From Nemophila menziesii (taxonomy: Eukaryota > Streptophyta > Magnoliopsida > Boraginales > Hydrophyllaceae), in NCBI GenBank assembly GCA_029959085.1, contig JARWIR010000035.1:7608501-7672500 (forward strand): a stretch of 64,000 nucleotides of DNA, written 5' to 3'. Of this stretch, positions 1 to 11,735 are shown piece after piece. Positions within the stretch are counted from its first letter, which is position 1. Each line of letters opens with the position of its first letter. The notes under the pieces were generated by a model. It was not told where the DNA came from. It did no database searches and worked only from the letters and a program-made list of their open reading frames with translations. Position numbers and translations under genes: made by a program.

Positions 1-817
1 ATGACTATTTTATCTTTTACTCAGTTTTTCCATTGAACATGAGCTAATTTCATAAGTACTTGAGAATCGCAATTATGGGTGGAACCTATATTTGTTTTAA
101 TTGATGTTTTTCTTAATTTGGGATTATTTGATTTAAATTGAATTGTGTATTTTGTATTGACTATTATCGCATTTTAATTAATATTTTTATTCTGGCCAAT
201 ATGATTGAGTATTTATGCTATTCATAATAGTGGTGTAATGATCACCTTGACGAGGGGTTTAAATACAGACCTAGGTAATAGCCGTTTGTATTCGCCAATG
301 ACCTTGACAGGCTTGACTAACCAATAGCCAATTGGGTAAGAGACTAAAACCATTCGAAATCGCCCTGACGGGGTTTATAATACCGTAGGATAGCTCCTAA
401 GTCCACCCTAATGGGGGTTAAGAGATTATAGAGGCCCGACTAATACATAAATACCAATTCAGCCCTTAAATGGAAGCATTAATTATATAAATATAGGTAG
501 ATCCCTTGCGAGACTCAAGTACCACTTCTCATCCTTGCGTCTACTCATCTTTATTTACTTGCATTTATTTTATTTGCGTACTTTAGTATTTCATTTATTT
601 GCGTCTTAGTTTATAAACAAAACTAAAACAAACTTTTATATCATTTACTTTTCTGTACGTGCAATTAATCTACTATTTGATTCACACTTGAGTTGTACCT
701 AATCCGTCCCTGAGAACGAATCTGATTTATCGGTTTACTACTTGGACAAACGTGCACTTGCGGTTTGTGAGTCCTTAATCTTTATCGCATTATTTTATAA
801 CACACAAGGACCCACCA
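1..817 (+). repeat. LTR, A/B family, left part outside the window
   Basis: This is the 3' part of a long terminal repeat. It contains the same landmarks, in the same order, as the LTRs ending at 2828 and 11595: the 'tgagctaa...acttgagaatcgc' stretch, the runs of 'ccttgacggg' and 'ccctgacggg', and the tail 'cacacaaggacccacca'. The end at 817 is set by the terminal CA shared with the other copies. No primer-binding site follows, so the adjoining internal region is rearranged. Confidence 0.85.
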
Positions 818-1327
818 CAACCCATGTTTTTAATGCTTTAGTATTTTTATTTTTAGGTCTTTAGTGTTTATTAGTAGATTGATGTAAAATACGTAATGAG
901 AAGGGTATTTAGGATTTTTGATGTGTAGGTGAGAAAACAACTGAGTTAGGGGTGAAAACTTGGAATTTAGCGAGCTATCAACAGTACCTTGCGGTACACC
1001 GCACCTTACCCACGGTGCACCGCAAGATGCTAAAGCGTGTCCATAATTTCACCATGCTCCAAAGTAAAAAATATTAGAGATGTAGCACGAATTATGCGGT
1101 ACACCGCAGAACATTTGTGATACACTACAAAACAAGGAATTTAAGTGTGGTGAATTTTATACATGGTACACATCGATTGAAAGACAACAGAGGAGCGGTA
1201 CACGGAACCCTATCCGCGGTGCACCACAAGGAGAAAAAAGTGGCCACGATTAGTCAACACTTTGAAGTCAGATACTTAGAGTTGTAACCAATATTTGCGG
1301 TACACCACACCACAATGTGAAGACGTG
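818..1327 (+). other. Remnant of a nearly deleted Athila internal region
   Basis: Between two LTRs in the same orientation there are only about 510 bases. They do not contain a primer-binding site, gag or pol. They resemble the spacer that follows pol in the other elements: a 'tgtttattagtagattg' stretch, a degraded PPT-like 'gagttaggggtg' at about 943, then a palindrome cluster. The simplest reading is a third element whose internal part was deleted from the LTR end to the post-pol spacer, and also from before ORF3 to the next LTR. Confidence 0.6.
991..1309 (+). repeat. Cluster of GCGGTACACCGC palindromes
   Basis: Six near-palindromic words of the type GCGGTACACCGC occur at 991-1002, 1013-1023, 1096-1107, 1194-1205, 1215-1226 and 1298-1309. 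Their arms are GCGGT and ACCGC around a two-base centre, and several copies carry one mismatch. The cluster sits in the post-pol spacer remnant. A similar cluster lies in the equivalent spacer of element C (23596-23851). Confidence 0.8.
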
Positions 1328-2828
1328 TTATGTCTCCCGTTTTGTTCTAAATTTTATCCCTTAGGAGACATAATTTTAGGTGAACTTTGGACTTATTTGA
1401 TAGAGCTTAATTTGTTGTATTGCATGTTCTCCCCTTAGGAATTTTGTTATTCCATTTTTTGAGATTTTGTACATTAATTTGTTTGTTTTTAGTGCAAAGT
1501 TATTAGGCCCATGGATGATATGGAGCACCAAGACAAGGAGGAGAAATGGGAATTAAAGTCTTAGATCAAGCGTATGAGTCAAAAGGAAAAAAGAGATTTC
1601 CTGAAGAGTTGACTAGAAAAGCTGCGAATGGGTTGTTACTAATTGCTGATTTTGAGCCACTTATCTACTAATTCAGCCCCGGAGCCCTGCAATAGAAAAG
1701 CTGCATTTTTTAGCTAGAAAGATTTGGGGACTAGAATCAGGTGATTTGAAGATGGACTTGGGCTTTTTATGATTCAAATTATATTCTTTAAGTAAAAAGC
1801 CAATTCCTAATCTTTTATTATAAATAGACCTTAGACCTTCTTGTTACACACAACTTTTTACATACGCTTCAATTTCAAAAGATAGAGTCAAGAGCAAAAG
1901 AAAGTGGAAGAGCTAAGTTGGAAGAATCCCATTCTTCCAACGACAGTCAATCGAACGCCCCAATTGGGTTTCTATTCTAATTTTGTGATTTAGGAACATA
2001 TCTTTTTTTTTATTTCAGTTTTTAATTCGAACATGAGCTAAATCATTTACTACTTGAGAATCGCATTATGGGTTAAACCCTAATCTATTTAATTTATTTT
2101 TTCAGAATTTGGGATTTAATTATTTAAATTAAATTTGGTATTTTGTGTTGGATATTATCTTAATTTTATTTACTATCTTTGAAGTCATGAATCAAACATA
2201 GGTTATAGTAATTAGGCTATTCACTTTAGTGGCGAAGTGACCACCTTGACGGGTGGTTTAATTACGGTCATAGGTAATAGACGTGTAGTATCCGCCAATG
2301 ACCTTGACGGGCTTGACTAACCGTGCAACCAATGAGGTAAAAGACTTAATTGTTCGAAAGTAGATATAATCGCCCTGACGGGGTTTATAGTACCATAGGA
2401 TAGCTCCTAAGTCCACCCTGATGGGGTTTAGGAGATATTGGAGTCCTGACTAGCATAATTATACCACTTTAGCCCTTAAACAGAAGCATCATTTAGATAA
2501 TTTAGGTGAAACCCTTGTGGGACTCAAGTACCCATCTCATTCTTGCGTCCAAACGTATTTACTTGCATTATTTATTTTCAGTTAATTAATTTAGTACTTA
2601 ATTTATTTCACCTTTAGTTCTTATTAAAAAAACCAAACAAAAATATTATCATTTTACTTTTTTGTTTAGCAATTAATTCCACTGTCCCAATTAATACTAG
2701 TTTCATAACTAGTCGTCCCTGATAATGAAATCCGTATCATTTACACATTACTTGAAACGATGCGTACACTTACGGGAAGCGTCCCTCTCAAAAGGTTTGG
2801 TGATTTTATCAGACACCAGGAGTCACCA
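1328..2828 (+). repeat. 5' LTR of element A
   Basis: This LTR of about 1.5 kb begins with a mutated TTATGTCTCC, where other copies have TGATGTCTCC, and ends in CACCA just before the primer-binding site. It includes a TATA box at 1819-1826 and the downstream stretches with 'ccttgacggg' repeats. It aligns by eye along its whole length with the LTRs at 10022-11595 and 35574-36982, with scattered substitutions and small gaps. Confidence 0.88.
1819..1826 (+). promoter_or_regulatory. TATA box of A-family LTR
   Basis: TATAAATA followed by GACC lies about 490 bases into the LTR. The same octamer stands at the equivalent place in every A-family LTR here (10575, 36127 and, on the minus strand, 42492-42499), which supports it as the RNA polymerase II promoter that marks the U3/R border. 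Confidence 0.7.
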
Positions 2829-2834
2829 AGTTTT

Positions 2835-2852
2835 TGGTGCCGCTGCTAGGGA
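2835..2852 (+). other. Primer-binding site, tRNA-Asp type, element A
   Basis: TGGTGCCGCTGCTAGGGA begins six bases after the LTR end. It matches the complement of the 3' end of plant tRNA-Asp (TGGCGCCGTTGCCGGGGA) at 14 of 18 bases. This is where minus-strand cDNA synthesis would start. The mismatches fit an old copy. Confidence 0.8.
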
Positions 2853-2969
2853 CGGTAGCATGTGACCATGGTGTTAGTCCTTTTGTAGTTTAATTGTTAT
2901 TTTTATATTTATTCTTCAGTTTTACGCTTTTATTTCTTCTTCCTTTCTCAGGTTTTACAGATTTGGTGT

Positions 2970-4990
2970 ATGCCCTCAAATCCTGAGAGGTTAATCAAGC
3001 TAGGAAACAAAATAAAGAAGGAAGAAAAAGAAGCAAGAGATAGAGAAGAAAGGTTACCCAAGGAAGCAGAAATGGCTAATGTTGACAATATTGATCCTCA
3101 TGTGGTAGTGGATGAGAACGGAAATCCTATAATCCGCAATCCGCAAGTTTTTAACAATCAGAATCAACAAAATTCTCCCCACCTGGAGGACAAGCTCAAC
3201 CTCAAATGTGTTATGATCCATGGTTCGTGCAAGGTCCTGAACAAGTTCCATATCGCGCTCCTGCTCTTGGTATTGGTCCTCCAGATATTAATGTCGCAAG
3301 ATACAGACCCGATCCTTGTATGTTAGCTCAATTCCAAAACTTTGGAAATTTCCGTGGGTAGTTGGAGAAGAACCAATTCGTGCAGTACAGAAGTTTATGC
3401 AAATATGTGATGCGTATATAACACAAGGTGTAACCAGAGAGCAAATGTGTTATGCAAATTTCAGATTTTCCGGATAGACGCAGCAAGTGTATGGCATAAT
3501 TCACAAGAACTAGGATCAATCACTAATTGGGATGGGTTACAAACAACATTTTTTTATCGTTATTATCCAAGAATCATGATATTGAATTCACAAATTGCTT
3601 TGACATCACTTGAACAAGAACAAGATGAACCTGAGGGTAAATGTTGGACAAGATTCCAATTATGCTTAAGAAGAGTTCAAGATCGTGGCCTTACATAACC
3701 ACAACAAATGTCAATATTTTATAAAGGCCTTGAAGGACAACCAAGAAAAGATTTAGACTTGCTTTGTGGTGGTGAATTCTTACAGGTAACTCCAGCTAAT
3801 GCTAAGATTATTTTGAATAGAACAGTGAAGAATGAGTTGGGTTGGAATACTGTGAGAGAACCTATCAGAGGTGTAGGTTATAGAGAAAGTAGTGTTGGAA
3901 TTGATGAGAAATTATCTTTGCTAGAGAATAAATTGAAGAACACACTTGAGAAGAAATTGAATCAGCATACCTTAGTTGTTAAAGAAGGTTTTTCAGGTAG
4001 AAGAGCAGATGTTAATGTTACACAAGAAGTATATGGGTGTTCTAACTGTGGTGTACAAGATCATGATTGGGAGAATCGTCAAAGTAATCCAGAATATGTG
4101 ATGTTTGTGTCCAACCGAGGGAACTATAATTCAGGTGGTCAAGGTTATCAACCAAACAGAAACCCACCGGGTTTCCAATATTCGAATCTAAGTGGGGCCA
4201 CAAATCCGACTTACGCATATCAACCGCGTCCCCAAGGTAATAACTATCAACCAAGACCACAGAACAATTACCAAAGGGGACAAAATTAAGGACATCAAGC
4301 TTAGAGACAACCTCCTCAAGACACGTATACTGATACTATGAATCAGAAAACACTACCTTCTCAACCACAAGAAGGTGCATTAGATATTCATCAAACCTTA
4401 TAGACATTAATCAACCTTCAAATGAAAGCGCACCAAGATCAACAATCTTCTGCCGCAACACTTAAAATGTTAGAAAATCAGATGGCTCAGATGGAAAAAT
4501 AGTTGAATCAACGTCCACAAGGGCAACTCCCAAGTGACACTAAAGATTCGAAACAGAAAGAAGATTGTAATGCTATAGCGCTTCGAAGTGGTAAGAAGTT
4601 GCCACCACCTCCTTTTCTCGTTATAAAAAAAAACTATGAAAGCGAAAATGGTGAAAGATGTAGTGGAGAAAGTAAGTGAACTAGAATAGAAGAGGTATAA
4701 GTGGAAAAGATTCTGAAAGGACCAAAGAAGAAAGATGTTGTAGAAACCCGTCCTCCTCCACCTCTCCCCTCAAGAGTTCAGTAGAAGGGAGATATGGCTA
4801 ACCATCAGAAATTCATGAATGTGGTAAGGGGTCTTAACATTAATATACCATTCTTAGATGATATTAAAATTCATGAAGAAAGCCATCACCAACAAAAGAC
4901 CATACCTTAAGAATGAGATGATAGGGTTGCTAGAGAAGTGTAGTGCCATATGCCAAAGTAAGTTTCCACCTAAGTTACTTGATCCAGAGA
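2970..4990 (+). pseudogene. gag: gag of element A, frameshifted
   Basis: This region encodes the structural capsid protein of the virus-like particle, now broken by several stops and frameshifts (for example at 3325, 3698 and 4289). I chose the start ATG at 2970 because element B has the same context ('ttggtgtATG') at 11736. From N to C one sees a charged leader, a capsid-like stretch (3380-3980) that matches the other gag copies, then a zinc-knuckle remnant near 4030 (CSNCGVQDHDWENR, where the last Cys is Arg). A Gln/Asn/Pro-rich tail follows, then 'LRSGKKLPPPP' and 'RPPPPLPSRVQ' stretches leading to protease. Frames differ between segments, so no single ORF spans it. Confidence 0.85.
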
Positions 4991-5572
4991 GTTTTACGAT
5001 TCCTATTTCTATTGGTAATGAGTGACAAGGGAAAGCTTTGTGTGATTTGGGTGCGAGCATTAATCTCATGCCCAAATCAATTTTGAGAATTTGAAGATAG
5101 GTAATGAAAGACCGGCCTCTATGGTCTGCAACTAGCTGACAGATCCCTCACACATCCTGAGGGACGAATAGACGATGTCCTCGTCAAGGCAGGTACATTA
5201 ATTTTTCCCGTTGATTTTGTTATACTTGAATACGAAGCGGATAGGAACGTCCCCATTATTTTGGGAAGACCATTCCTAGTTAGGGGGCGTACTCTTAATG
5301 ATGTAGAAAACGGAGAATTAACTATGTGAAACCAAGACGAGGAAGTTAAGTTCAACGTGTTTAGGGCAATGATGTTTCTTGATTCCCAGGAGGATTGTTT
5401 CCGAGTAGACGCAATTGAGCATACCATGCAAAAGGTATTTGATGATATGACTTTTGATGATGTCTTGCAGGCTGCCCTAACACTTGACTTACTTGAGATA
5501 ACGGAAGAGCTTTTCGAAACAGTGGCAGCTCTAAACTCTGAGAATCCAAAATATAGGCGTCTATTTTTATGA
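4991..5572 (+). pseudogene. Aspartic protease region of element A
   Basis: This is the retropepsin-like protease that would cleave the polyprotein. The active-site motif appears as LCDLGASINLMP at about 5038-5073, in the frame that continues from gag, and 'VLGRPF'-type strands follow near 5260-5280. The region is cut by stops and frame changes. It continues into a linker (5357-5572, ending 'KYRRLFL') ahead of reverse transcriptase. Elements B and C carry the same arrangement. Confidence 0.8.
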
Positions 5573-5599
5573 ACCGGTGAAAGAACCGGGGAGATAATA

Positions 5600-7264
5600 C
5601 CTAAAAAGAAACCATCTATTGAATCTCCTCTGCAATTAGAAGAGAAACCGCTTCCGTCAAACTTGAGGTATGCATATTTAGGTAGTAACAACACTTTACC
5701 TGTTATTGTTTCAGCTACTTTAACAGGTCCTCAAAAAGACAAATGCTTGCATATACTGAGAGTTAATAAAGAGGTGATTGGTTGGACTATTGCTGAAATC
5801 AAAGGTATTAGTCCTTCCTATTGCCAACACAAAATTGTTCTGGAAGATGACATTGCATGCTCAGTGGAAGGGCAAAGGAGATTGATGCCAGCTATGAAGG
5901 AAGTGTTGAAGAAAGAAGTCATCAAATTATTAGATGCGGGAATTATTTATCCCATAGCTAGTAGCGAGTGGGTGAGTCCAGTCCAATGCATACACAAGAA
6001 GGGTGGTATCACTACTTTCCTAAATGCACAAAATGAAGCCATACCCTCAAGAAACGTTGTTGGTTGGGGAGTGTGTATGGACTATCGTAAGTTGAACAAG
6101 GCCACCAGAAAAGATCATTTTCCCCTCCCTTTTATAAATCAGATGTTAGATAAAATTGGCTGGAAGAGAGTACTATTATTTTCTTGATGGGTATTCCGGA
6201 TATAATCAGATTTATGTAGACCCTGCAGATCAGCACAAAACAACCTTTACATGTCCTTTTGGTACTTTTGCTTTCCGTAGGATGCCATTTGGATTATGTA
6301 ACACACCTGCTACCTTCCAGAGATGCATGATGGAAATCTTCTGGGACATGATAGATAATTTCCTTGAGGTATTTATGGATGACTTTTCAGTGTTTGGTGA
6401 TAACTTTGATGAGTGTTTACAAAACTTGGAGAAGATGTTAATTAGATGCAGGGAAAATGATTTTGGTATGAACTGGGAGAAGTGTCTTTTTATGGTTCGT
6501 GAGGATATAGTGTTGGGACACAAAGTTTCGAGTTCAGGTTTAGAAGTAGATCGTGCAAAGATTGAGGTAATCAAGACTCTTCCGCCTCCTATTTCTGTAA
6601 AAGGGATAAGAAGCTTTTTAGGGCATGCTGGTTTTTATCGCCGTTTCATTAAAGATTTCTCTAAGATCGCTAAACCATTGTGTAACTTACTCGAAAAGGA
6701 TGCCAAATTCCTTTTTGATGAAGCTTGAATGGTGGCATTCAAAGAGATCAAAGAGAAACTCATAAATGCACCTATTGTATTACCTCCTTATTTGGAAGAT
6801 TCCATTTGAAGTTATGGGTGATGCAAGTTATCTTGCGGTGGGTGCTGTTTTGGGTTAGAGAAAAGAAAAGGTATTTCATTATATCTGCTATGCTAGTAAA
6901 ATCTTCACAAGTTCTCAAATTAATTATATTGTGACTCTGAAGGAATTATTAGTTGTTGTGTATGCATTTGACAAGTTTTGTTCCTATCTTCTTGGAGCAA
7001 ATTTTTTTGTGTAAGCATTATGGGATCAAATACTTTATGGAGAAAAAAGATGTGAAGTCGTGTTTAATTAGATGGGTATTGTTGTTACAAGAGTTTGACT
7101 TAGAAATTCGAGATCAGAAGGGTTGTGATAATCAGGTTGCAGATCATTTGTCGCGTCTTGAAGATTCTGAGTGTAATAGTGGACCAGAGTTGGTCAAGGA
7201 AGAATTCCCCGATGAGAGTTTGTTTCTATACACACCACTAGTACTCCTTGGTATGCAGACATAG
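5600..7264 (+). pseudogene. pol: Reverse transcriptase and RNase H of element A
   Basis: This would copy element RNA into DNA and degrade the RNA strand. RT starts near 5663 ('LRYAYLGSNNTLPVI'). It shows the fingers-type 'LLDAGIIYPI', then 'DYRKLNKATRKDHFPLP', then '[11 protein letters not shown]' and the catalytic FMDDF at 6372-6386, followed by the thumb region with '[16 protein letters not shown]'. A one-base frameshift near 6160 splits it. RNase H follows from about 6725 but is badly decayed: its 'CDAS'-type motif reads as 'GDAS' and frames change repeatedly. The tail ('[13 protein letters not shown]') at about 7115-7160 is the conserved end of RNase H in this lineage. Confidence 0.9.
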
Positions 7265-8513
7265 CAAATCTTATTATGAGTGGTTCTTTTTCTGAAGGAG
7301 CTACTTCACAAGAAAGAAAGAGACTGATTCACCATGCAAAGCAATTCTTTTGGGAGGATCCTTTCCTCTACAAAACATGTATTGACCAGATGGTGAGAAG
7401 AGGCATACCTCAAAGTGAAACCCAATCCGTTATCGCGGGTTGTAATGATTTGCCCTATGGAGGACATTTCAAGGGTGACCGCATAGCTGCAACGGTACTT
7501 CAATCTGATTTTTATTGGCCCACTTTACAAAAAGATTGTCATGAATATGTCATGGGATGTCACAGATGCCAATTTCCCGGTAATATATCTACGAGAGATG
7601 AGATTCCATGTAATAATGTTCTTGAAGTAGAGATATTCGATGTATGGGGTATTGATTTCTTGGGGCCCTTTGTACCATCCAATGGAAATCAATACATCTT
7701 ACTAGCTATTGATTACATGTCTAAATGGGTAGGGGTTGTAGCTCTACCAACGAACGATTCACGAGTGGTGATAAAGTTTTTTAAGTCACACATCTTCACT
7801 AGACAAGGTACGCCTAGAGTTATTATCAGTGATGGAGGTTCTCATTTTGTGAATAGATACTTGAAGGTGGTTTTAGAGAAGTATGGGGTGAGACGTTGTG
7901 TATCTACTACTTATCATCCACAAGTAAATGGTCAAGCTGATGTCTCTAATCGAGAGATCAAATACATTTTAGAGAAAACTGTTGGCTCCACACGCAAGGA
8001 TTGGTCAATGAAATTAGATGATGCGTTGTGGGCATACCGTACTCCGTTTATGACACCTGTTTGTGCATCTCCATATCGCATGGTGTATGGTAAGGCTTGT
8101 CACTTACCTCTTGAACATGAATCCTACTTTAGTGGGTAAATCGTATGATGAAACTAAATGAACTTGATGAGTTTCGATTTCATGCCTATGAGAATGCTAA
8201 ACTATATAAAGAAAAGACAAAGAAATAGCATGATAATCGTATTCGTGACAAGAAGTTTGAAGTTGGACAGAGGGTCCTTAAATACAACTCCAAGTTCAGT
8301 AATTATCCAGGTAAGTTGAGATCAAAATGGTCTGGTCCTTATATTGTGATCAAGGTGACACCTCATGGAGATATAGAGATCGAGCATCCAATCGAGCACC
8401 TCACCTTCATTGTGAATGGTCATCGATTGAAAATCTATCATAGAGGTGAGGATATCAATCGCGTGGGCGATCCACATCCTGGGGAGGTTATGTACCTCCT
8501 CGAATCTGCATAA
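7246..8513 (+). pseudogene. Integrase of element A
   Basis: This would insert the cDNA into the genome. An open frame of 287 codons (7276-8139) holds the zinc-binding HHCC part ('CNDLPYGGHFKGD' to 'CHRCQ'), then the catalytic core with 'DVWGIDFLGPF', 'VIISDGGSHF' and 'NGQADVSNREIK'. These fit the D,D-35-E triad. In the zinc region the first His appears as Asn in 'CNDLPYGGH'. A frameshift near 8140 leads to the C-terminal DNA-binding part (8316-8513, 'MRSKWSGPYIVIKVTPHGDIEIEHP') that ends at TAA 8511-8513. About 30 codons around 8140 are damaged. Confidence 0.9.
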
Positions 8514-9527
8514 ATGCGAGAGGTGACCTGTCGAGCTTAACGACGTTAAACAAAAGCCATTTCAATTGTATATTAGTTTATTTCTTTCATGTCTTTTTAA
8601 TTCTTAGTGTAAATTAGAGTAGTTGTTGTTAATTAGTGTTTAATTTTTAAGAAATGATAAAGGTTGGTGTTTTTTATGATTACAGGAGTAAAGAGGTCAT
8701 GAGTTTGGGGTAAGTAGAATGGAGAAGAATGAAAATTTGGTTGTCAAAACAGGCGACAACCGGAAACCCGGTTACCATCTAACCGGGAACACGGTTATCA
8801 ACTTCTGAGACTTCCAAACATGCAAAAAAAGGCGTGTCTGGTTTTGCGCTTGTCGACAGCATCCGGTAACCCTGTTGTAAGCTGACCGGGAACGCGGTTA
8901 TCGGCGTTGTTGCGCCCAAACTCTCTAATTGTGCGGTGGAGACGCAAAGCACATGGTGCGTCTGGAGTTGCGCTCGTCGACGCCAACCGGGAACCCGGTC
9001 TTAGAAGGCACTGCTCTGACCTGTGCGGTGGAGACGCAACACTATGTTGCGTAAAAAAACAAAAAGAAAGAGAAAGTTTTGCGTGACTCAGCGACGCAAA
9101 CCGGGAACCAGGTCATCACTAATCGGGAACCCAGTTCTGTTACAGAAAGGTCGGTTTTGAAGGTTTTTTACCTAAATTCTTGCCTTTTCTCACAAGAAAC
9201 TCCATACTTCTGTTCCAAAGCTCCATATATACAAAAAAAATCATCACCAAAACACCACAACATCATCAAATCTACTCCCTAAACACCACATAAGCACACA
9301 ATCAACTCATACTCTTTCCAAAACACCATAAAAATTCAACTTTCTACTAAGAATCCTTCTTCATCAAAACCACATATTGAGTTATTAAAACTCTCCATAC
9401 ACACAAAATAGTCATTACCCATCTCATATCTCACCTTAATCTTCCTTTTTCTATCCTCAAAACATCAAATTTCAAAACTTTTCTCTAGTTTTAAATTTTT
9501 TGAAGTTTTGAGTTTGGGGTACGTTGA
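8514..9527 (+). other. Post-pol spacer of element A
   Basis: About 1 kb without a supported gene. It begins with a block (8530-8558, 'cgacgttaaacaaaagcc') that also follows pol in B, D and, in part, C. PPT-like GAGTTTGGGGT occurs at 8701-8711 and again at 9510-9520 just before ORF3. Between them lies the palindrome cluster and then an AC-rich, CA-rich leader (9200-9480) that recurs in B and, on the other strand, in D. Confidence 0.7.
8757..9137 (+). repeat. Cluster of ACCGGGAACCCGGT palindromes, element A
   Basis: Seven copies of a near-palindrome ACCGGGAACCCGGT (arms ACCGGG and CCCGGT around AA) lie at about 8759, 8781, 8862, 8884, 8986, 9100 and 9121, most with one or two mismatches. Inverted 'gacgca...tgcgtc' arms (8941-8961) are interspersed. 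The cluster occupies the same place, between pol and ORF3, as in elements B and D. Confidence 0.85.
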
Positions 9528-10020
9528 GTGACAAACAGAACTGATTCGTTGTGCTATAATTGCAAGACAAGATGTAATCCCAAAGCTAGCAACATTCCTG
9601 GAGCCACTCCAGACAAAGCTCTTGAGATTCCGAATTCAAGTTCTATGCCTAATATTGGAGAAGTCAAGACTACTATGAAGAGGAAAGAGAACCCAACTGT
9701 GGATAATCCCAAAAATCCTAACTTGGAAGAAAAATAAGTTGAAGAACAAGTTACTAGCGAACCCACTACAGAACAAAGATCTACACGAAGAAAGATGATG
9801 GCCACTAAGCCAAAAAATGTCTTTGTTAGTTGAAATGAGCAAGTTCGTGAGCGAGTAGCTACTTTGAAGTTTGGTGTAGAGAAAGTATTTCCTTCAGGTA
9901 TTATGAACGGTGTATTTAAAGATTATGCTATCACTTGTGATAAGTTAGGTTGGAAAGAATTGAGAAAAAGAGACCTCACGTTTATTCCTGCTTTGGTTCG
10001 TGAGTTTTATGAAGAACTGG
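9528..10020 (+). pseudogene. ORF3 of element A, C-terminally truncated
   Basis: This is the N-terminal third of the extra ORF downstream of pol. It begins MTNRTDSLCYN at 9528, directly after a PPT-like motif, and matches the starts of ORF3 in B (32863) and D (45830). A Lys/Glu-rich stretch follows, a TAA at 9735-9737 and a TGA near 9834 interrupt it, and it then resumes as 'VRERVATLKFGVEK' and 'DYAITCDKLGWKELRKRDLTF'. The reading stops at about 10020, where the LTR begins, so the C-terminal two thirds are lost. The product has no known activity; see the entry for element B. Confidence 0.8.
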
Positions 10021-10021
10021 T

Positions 10022-11595
10022 TTCTCCTCTTTTGTTTTAATTATATGCCCTTAGGAGACATCATTTTTTAGGTGATTATTTGACTAATTAGATAGACTAT
10101 TAGTGTTAATTTGTTATATTTCATTTTCCCTCCTTGGATTTTAATATTTTTCATTTATTAAACTTTTGCACGTTAAATGGGTTGTTTTAGTGCAAAGTTT
10201 GTAGGTCCATGATGCTAGCAAGGAGATGAATCACGAATTGAAGTCTTAGATCGTGTAAAGAAGTCAAAGGCGAAAAGAAATATCCCGAAGAGTTGACAAG
10301 TTGAAGTTGTAAATCTGGAAGGCTGATGGTAGTTGCTGATTTCGAGCTACTTAAACGTGGATTCAGCCTCTGAGTTGCAAAGACGATTTATTCCTTATCG
10401 GATTACGAAGATTCAGCAAGTTGAACAGGTCAATTCGAAGTTGATTTGAGAAAGTTACAGCCGTTTTAGTGAAGGGTGTACACCAGTTACATGATTTGTA
10501 ATTAAAGAATGGACTTAGGCGTTTTAATATTTCACTAATTCGCTTAAGTAAATCCCAAGTCTGAATTTTAGCATTATAAATAGACCTTTTGAATCTTATT
10601 TTACACACAACTCAATTTAGAAAAGTCAGAAGCGCCATAGAGAAAGTCAAAAGTTAGGAAAAGGAAGAAGCCAAGAGTTGGAGAAATCATCTTCTCCAAT
10701 TCACAGCCAAAACCCAATTCCTAATTAGGTTCTATCTCTTATTTCTGTAATTGAAAATGAATTCCTTTAATTTTATGTCTTGAGTTTTTAATTCTGTCAT
10801 GAGCTAAATCCATTTGTACTTGAGAATCGCGAATTGGTTTGAACCCTAACTTGATTATTTAATGTTTTTCTAATTTGGAATTTTGTAATTTAAATTGAAT
10901 TTGTTATTTTATGTTGGATTTTATTTTATGCTTCATTTATTATATTTAGAGTCATAAACTAAGGATAAGTTTTAGTATCTAGGCTATTCAATATAGTGGC
11001 GTATTGATCACCTTGACGGGGCTTTTAGATACAGAACTAGGTAATTGTCGTTGGTATTCGCCAATGACCTTGACAGGCTTTACTAACCAATAGCCAATGT
11101 GGTAAGTAATTGAATCATCCGAAAGTAGTTTTTATCATCCTGACGGAGTTTAGAATACCATAGGAGAGCTTTTAGGTCCACCCTGACGGGGGCTAAGAGA
11201 CTTTAGAATTCCGACTAGCATAATTATAACGATTCAACCCTTAACAGAAAATATTAATTAAGAAGGTTTAGGTGAAGCCCTAGCGAGACTCAAGTACTAC
11301 TTCTCTCCTTGCATCCAACTCTTTTATTTGCATTATTTTAATTTCAGTTTAATTTATTTATTCTTTAATTTATTTTTGCATCTTTGTTCTTAAAACAAAA
11401 ACCCAAACAAACATTTATATCATATACTTTTCTGCACTTGCAATTATCTCACTATTTGATCTACACCTGAGTTGTACCTAATCCGTCCCGGTGAACGAAT
11501 CTGATTTATCAGTTTATTACTTGGACAACCGTACACTTGCGGTTTGTAAATCCTAATCTTTTACGCATTATTTTATAACACACAAGGACCCACCA
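10022..11595 (+). repeat. LTR shared by elements A (3') and B (5')
   Basis: This LTR starts at TTTCTCCTC, with the first bases (TGATG) lost in the deletion that removed the end of element A, and ends in CCACCA at 11595. It contains the family TATA box at 10575-10582 and is followed by a good primer-binding site, so it acted as the 5' LTR of B. Its neighbour to the left is the broken ORF3 of A. Confidence 0.88.
10575..10582 (+). promoter_or_regulatory. TATA box of LTR
   Basis: TATAAATA followed by GACC stands at the position conserved in the other A-family LTRs, preceded by 'tagcat'. This is the probable promoter of element B. Confidence 0.7.
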
Positions 11596-11602
11596 AGTTT
11601 TT

Positions 11603-11619
11603 TGAGCCGCTGCCGGGGA
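11603..11619 (+). other. Primer-binding site of element B
   Basis: TGAGCCGCTGCCGGGGA lies eight bases after the LTR end and matches the complement of the tRNA-Asp 3' end, with one base missing in the first part. The CTGCCGGGGAC portion is better preserved than in element A. Confidence 0.8.
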
Positions 11620-11735
11620 CGGTAGCGTGTGACCCCGGTGTTAATCCTTTAGTGTTTAATTGCATTTTTATTTTTATTTTCAGTTTTACGCTTTTTCTTT
11701 GTTTTGTTCTTTCTCAGGTTTTACAGGTTTGGTGT

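Larger units (their letters stand above)
1328..11595 (+). mobile_element. Athila-type Ty3/gypsy retrotransposon A
   Basis: The element reads 5' LTR (1328-2828), tRNA-Asp-type primer-binding site, gag, protease, RT/RNase H, integrase, a spacer with palindromes, a truncated ORF3, and an LTR (10022-11595). The order RT-RNase H-integrase is that of Ty3/gypsy, and the tRNA-Asp site plus an extra ORF after pol point to the Athila lineage. The coding part has many frameshifts and stops. The end of ORF3, the 3' untranslated part, the terminal polypurine tract and the first bases of the 3' LTR are deleted at about 10020. The right-hand LTR also serves as the left LTR of element B, so A and B form a tandem array. 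Confidence 0.9.
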
